Below the pieces are notes generated by a model that saw only the letters and a program-made list of their open reading frames with translations, did not search any database and was not told where the DNA came from. Shown one piece after another: positions 1-5,010 of a stretch of 5,010 nt of DNA; the first letter of the stretch is position 1, and every line of letters begins with the position of its first letter. Both the position numbers and the translations under genes were made by a program. Source of the DNA: Hyphomicrobiales bacterium (GTDB taxonomy: Bacteria > Pseudomonadota > Alphaproteobacteria > Rhizobiales > Kaistiaceae); the NCBI GenBank assembly GCA_017305815.1, contig JAFKJZ010000352.1:1-5010 (forward strand), in the 5' to 3' direction.

Positions 1-3148
<3,148 letters not shown>

Positions 3149-3155
3149 TCCGAGG

Positions 3156-3184
3156 GCTTGCGGGCCGCGATCCGGCCCGCAAGC
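3156..3184 (+). terminator. Hairpin directly after the carB stop, possible terminator
   Basis: A perfect 12-bp inverted repeat pairs 3156-3167 (GCTTGCGGGCCG) with 3173-3184, with a 5-nt loop, starting 7 nt after the carB TAG at 3148. It is followed by ATCCCCCTT rather than a T tract. It may therefore be a weak or Rho-assisted terminator or a 3'-end stabilising stem. The pairing is read directly from the sequence; the function is inferred. Confidence 0.55.
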
Positions 3185-3247
3185 ATCCCCCTTGCGCTTG
3201 CCGCAATCGTGGACGACACTCGCAGGCGGAATTTGCCGTGCAAGTAC

Positions 3248-3293
3248 CCGGAGGCTAGCGCGCCGCGCCTGGCGGCGCCGCCTCCGGTTTTTT
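3248..3293 (+). terminator. Intrinsic terminator between carB and greA
   Basis: An 8-bp outer stem pairs CCGGAGGC (3248-3255) with GCCTCCGG (3280-3287). Across a small internal loop, a second 7-bp stem pairs GCGCCGC (3260-3266) with GCGGCGC (3272-3278) around a 5-nt loop. Six T residues (3288-3293) follow at once. This is the standard Rho-independent layout for plus-strand transcription, and it suggests that greA has its own promoter between 3294 and 3392. The TAG that would end the run-on carB frame (3256-3258) sits inside this structure. Confidence 0.8.
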
Positions 3294-3392
3294 GAAGTCA
3301 GGTGGCTGGCTCCCTTGGGCGCCGGCGCCTGAATTATTGTGCTTCTGCCCTTCTGGGCCGGGGCCAAGAAGGAAGAAAAGGCCAGAAAGACC

Positions 3393-3866
3393 ATGGAAAA
3401 GGTTCCGATGACCGTTGGCGGTCATGCGGCTCTCGAAGTGGAGCTGAAGCGTCTGACCTCGGAAGAGCGCCCGCGCATCATCGCGGCGATTTCGGAAGCG
3501 CGCGCGCATGGCGACCTTTCGGAGAACGCCGAATATCACTCGGCCAAGGAAGCGCAGAGCCACAATGAGGGCCGCATCGCGGAGCTCGAGGACAAGCTCT
3601 CGCGCGCCGAAATCATCGACGTGAGCAAGCTGACCGGCGAGACGATCAAGTTCGGCGCCACGGTCAAGCTCGTCGACGAGGACACCGAGGAAGAGCGGAT
3701 CTACCAGATCGTCGGCGACCTCGAAGCCGACGTCCGCTCCGGCCGCATCTCGATCTCGTCGCCGATCGCGCGCGCCCTGATCGGCAAGGGCCCCGGCGAC
3801 ACAGTCGCCGTCAGCGCCCCCGGCGGCGAGCGCTCCTACGAAGTGCTCGAAGTGGCGTTCCGCTGA
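3393..3866 (+). CDS. greA: Transcription elongation factor GreA
   Basis: GreA enters the secondary channel of RNA polymerase and stimulates cleavage of the 3' RNA end in backtracked complexes, so that stalled elongation resumes. The 157-residue product has the usual family length. Residues 1-75 form the N-terminal antiparallel coiled coil, whose tip carries DLSENAEY with the acidic residues Asp41 and Glu44 needed for cleavage. Residues from about 80 to 157 form the FKBP-like C-terminal domain ([16 protein letters not shown], then [16 protein letters not shown], then the APGG loop). The ATG at 3393 is chosen because MEKVPMT matches the start of alphaproteobacterial GreA. The open frame extends upstream to a GTG at 3339, but that part does not look like GreA. 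A purine-rich AAGGAAG (3369-3375) lies rather far upstream, and GAAAG (3385-3389) rather close, so the ribosome-binding site is not obvious. It follows carB in the same direction, separated by a terminator. Confidence 0.97.
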   Translation: MEKVPMTVGGHAALEVELKRLTSEERPRIIAAISEARAHGDLSENAEYHSAKEAQSHNEGRIAELEDKLSRAEIIDVSKLTGETIKFGATVKLVDEDTEEERIYQIVGDLEADVRSGRISISSPIARALIGKGPGDTVAVSAPGGERSYEVLEVAFR

Positions 3867-3904
3867 GAAACGGGCTTCCGCCCACAGGCGGATAATTCAG
3901 GCTC

Positions 3905-3937
3905 CGGGGCGGCCGCGATCGATGCGCGGCCGCCCCG
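3905..3937. terminator. Strong hairpin between convergent greA and glycosyltransferase genes
   Basis: A perfect 13-bp GC-rich stem pairs 3905-3917 (CGGGGCGGCCGCG) with 3925-3937 around a 7-nt loop (ATCGATG). It lies 38 nt after the greA stop and about 50 nt beyond the stop of the minus-strand gene. The flanks are not clear T tracts on either strand (TCGTCTATTC downstream on plus). Its position between converging genes suggests a shared, bidirectional terminator. The fold is seen in the sequence; the role is inferred. I see nothing else in the 122-nt gap. Confidence 0.65.
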
Positions 3938-3988
3938 TCGTCTATTCGGCCCGGACAGTCTTCGCGCCGGAAAGCGGCGTGGCGCGCG

Positions 3989-5010
3989 CTAGACTGCCGC
4001 CCTGACGCGTATGCGCTTGCGATAATAGACCACGTCCTCGATGCCGGTCGCCTCGAACGGATCGTCCGACAGGTCGATCCGGCTGATGCCCTGCACCACG
4101 TCCTGATACTGGCCCGCATCCAGCCGCGACTGGATCGCCCGTTTGAAGACGCGCCGCATCCGCGACCATTCCTCGAACATCTCGCGCTTCCGTGCCGGCA
4201 TCGCGTGATTGTAGACGGCCTGCCGCAACTGGTCGCAGAATGCGTGCCAGTGATAGGAGCCGGCCCGGAAGCCGGACCGCTCCTTCAGGCCGATGCGCTC
4301 GAAGCCCTGATCGTAGAAGGCGATGTGATGATCGCCGAACGGGAACAGGCGCGCATCCCAGGGACGCCTCGGCCCGACATAGTGGACGATCGCCGGATCG
4401 ATCAGCGATTCAAGCTCCAGCCGGAGCAGGAAGGTCTGGAAGTTCCACCGCGGCGAGAGGCAGTTCCACGCGCCCTTCAGGCTGAAGTTGAGATAGTCCT
4501 GGTCGCCCGACATGCCGATGCCGGGCCCTGCGCTCTCGCGCTTGAACGCCGCATAGCTTTGCAGCATCGCCCGATGATCGAGCGCGTTCCACTTCTCGAC
4601 ATCCATGAGCAGCAGGCCCGAGTTGAATGTCCTGCCGTCGGTGATGCCGAGACGCTTCTTGTAGAGCCCGACATCGAAGCCGTGCTGGGACGCCCCCTCG
4701 TCCATCATCCCCTCGCCCGCGGCGAGGGGAAGACCGCGCATGTCCATCTCGAACAGGGGCGATACCGGCCCCAGTACGCTGACATCCGCGTCGAGATAGA
4801 GGGCGCGGTCATAGGTCCCGGCGAAGACCATCGGCGCGAACATGCGCGTGAACGACATGCGCGCCCACGCCGCGCCGGTGTTCTCAAGCCCCTCCGGGAC
4901 ATAGCGGCCGAGGTCGTTCGGGAGGATGCGGACGCCGTCTGGCACCCGGTAGCCCGCTGCGGGCTCGCCGTCGAGCAGGATGGCGACGTCGAAATTGCGA
5001 CCGGGCTCCC
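3989..5010 (-). CDS. Glycosyltransferase family 8 protein, 5' partial
   Basis: This is probably a retaining sugar transferase of CAZy family GT8, using a nucleotide-sugar donor and a divalent metal to build a surface glycan; donor and acceptor cannot be told. The stop is TAG at 3991-3989. The frame stays open to the right edge, where NFDVAILLDGEP (within 5008-4946) fits the first part of a GT8 fold, so the GTG at 4945 is probably internal and roughly 25-35 residues are missing. GT8 hallmarks in order are: ARMSFTRMFAP; the metal-binding DxD in YLDADVSVLG (Asp codons at 4792 and 4786); FNSGLLLMDVEKW (from 4627); GDQDYLN (4507-4487); and HYVGPRRPW (4384-4358), a variant of the family HxGxxKPW with Arg for Lys. 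About 120 further residues contain no motif I recognise. I see no signal peptide or membrane segment in the visible part. It is convergent with greA, so it belongs to a different transcription unit. Confidence 0.88.
   Translation of the reverse strand, partial: EPGRNFDVAILLDGEPAAGYRVPDGVRILPNDLGRYVPEGLENTGAAWARMSFTRMFAPMVFAGTYDRALYLDADVSVLGPVSPLFEMDMRGLPLAAGEGMMDEGASQHGFDVGLYKKRLGITDGRTFNSGLLLMDVEKWNALDHRAMLQSYAAFKRESAGPGIGMSGDQDYLNFSLKGAWNCLSPRWNFQTFLLRLELESLIDPAIVHYVGPRRPWDARLFPFGDHHIAFYDQGFERIGLKERSGFRAGSYHWHAFCDQLRQAVYNHAMPARKREMFEEWSRMRRVFKRAIQSRLDAGQYQDVVQGISRIDLSDDPFEATGIEDVVYYRKRIRVRAAV

Noticed and set aside
3318..3329. Perfect palindrome GGCGCCGGCGCC as an operator
   Set aside because: Short GC palindromes are common at this base composition and nothing else supports a regulator site.
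3292..3340. A sigma-70 promoter for greA using TTGAAG or CTTGGG with the GAATTATTG stretch
   Set aside because: The spacings (about 14 or 34-37 nt) do not fit a normal 16-18 nt gap, so no specific promoter can be supported.
3339..3392. An N-terminally extended GreA starting at GTG 3339
   Set aside because: The extra 18 residues do not resemble GreA, whereas MEKVPMT at 3393 matches the family start and gives the usual length.
3942..4169. Small minus-strand frames overlapping the end of the glycosyltransferase
   Set aside because: They overlap the well-supported GT8 gene in other frames and have no family features.

Overview
The window is high-GC DNA, and its protein sequences fit an alphaproteobacterium, most likely Hyphomicrobiales (Rhizobiales). 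The taxonomic evidence is an extra block in the second ATP-grasp half of CarB that E. coli lacks, the carB-greA gene order, and a GreA beginning MEKVPMT. This is judged by eye, without a database search.

Layout: (1) nt 1-3148, plus strand: carB, the large subunit of carbamoyl-phosphate synthase, entering from the left edge at about codon 35. (2) nt 3149-3392: non-coding, with a hairpin just after carB and a T-tailed intrinsic terminator further on. (3) nt 3393-3866, plus strand: greA, the transcript-cleavage elongation factor. (4) nt 3867-3988: a convergent intergenic gap with a strong 13-bp hairpin. (5) nt 3989-5010, minus strand: a family 8 glycosyltransferase whose N-terminus lies beyond the right edge.

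The main anomaly is in carB. The gene reads cleanly in one frame up to about nt 2883. The family C-terminus then resumes in the next frame from about nt 2885 and ends at the TAG at 3146-3148. Against E. coli CarB as I recall it, about 20 residues (966-985) of the C-terminal MGS-like allosteric domain are missing, which fits a net loss of 59 nt. A single miscalled base cannot explain this. It is either a real deletion that damages the regulatory domain and replaces the C-terminus, or an assembly collapse.

CarB makes carbamoyl phosphate for arginine and pyrimidines, and GreA rescues backtracked RNA polymerase. Both are housekeeping genes. The glycosyltransferase is convergent to them and probably belongs to a separate surface-polysaccharide or glycan transcription unit. 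I see no RNA genes, mobile elements, CRISPR arrays or large repeats, and no evidence of a new biological system.
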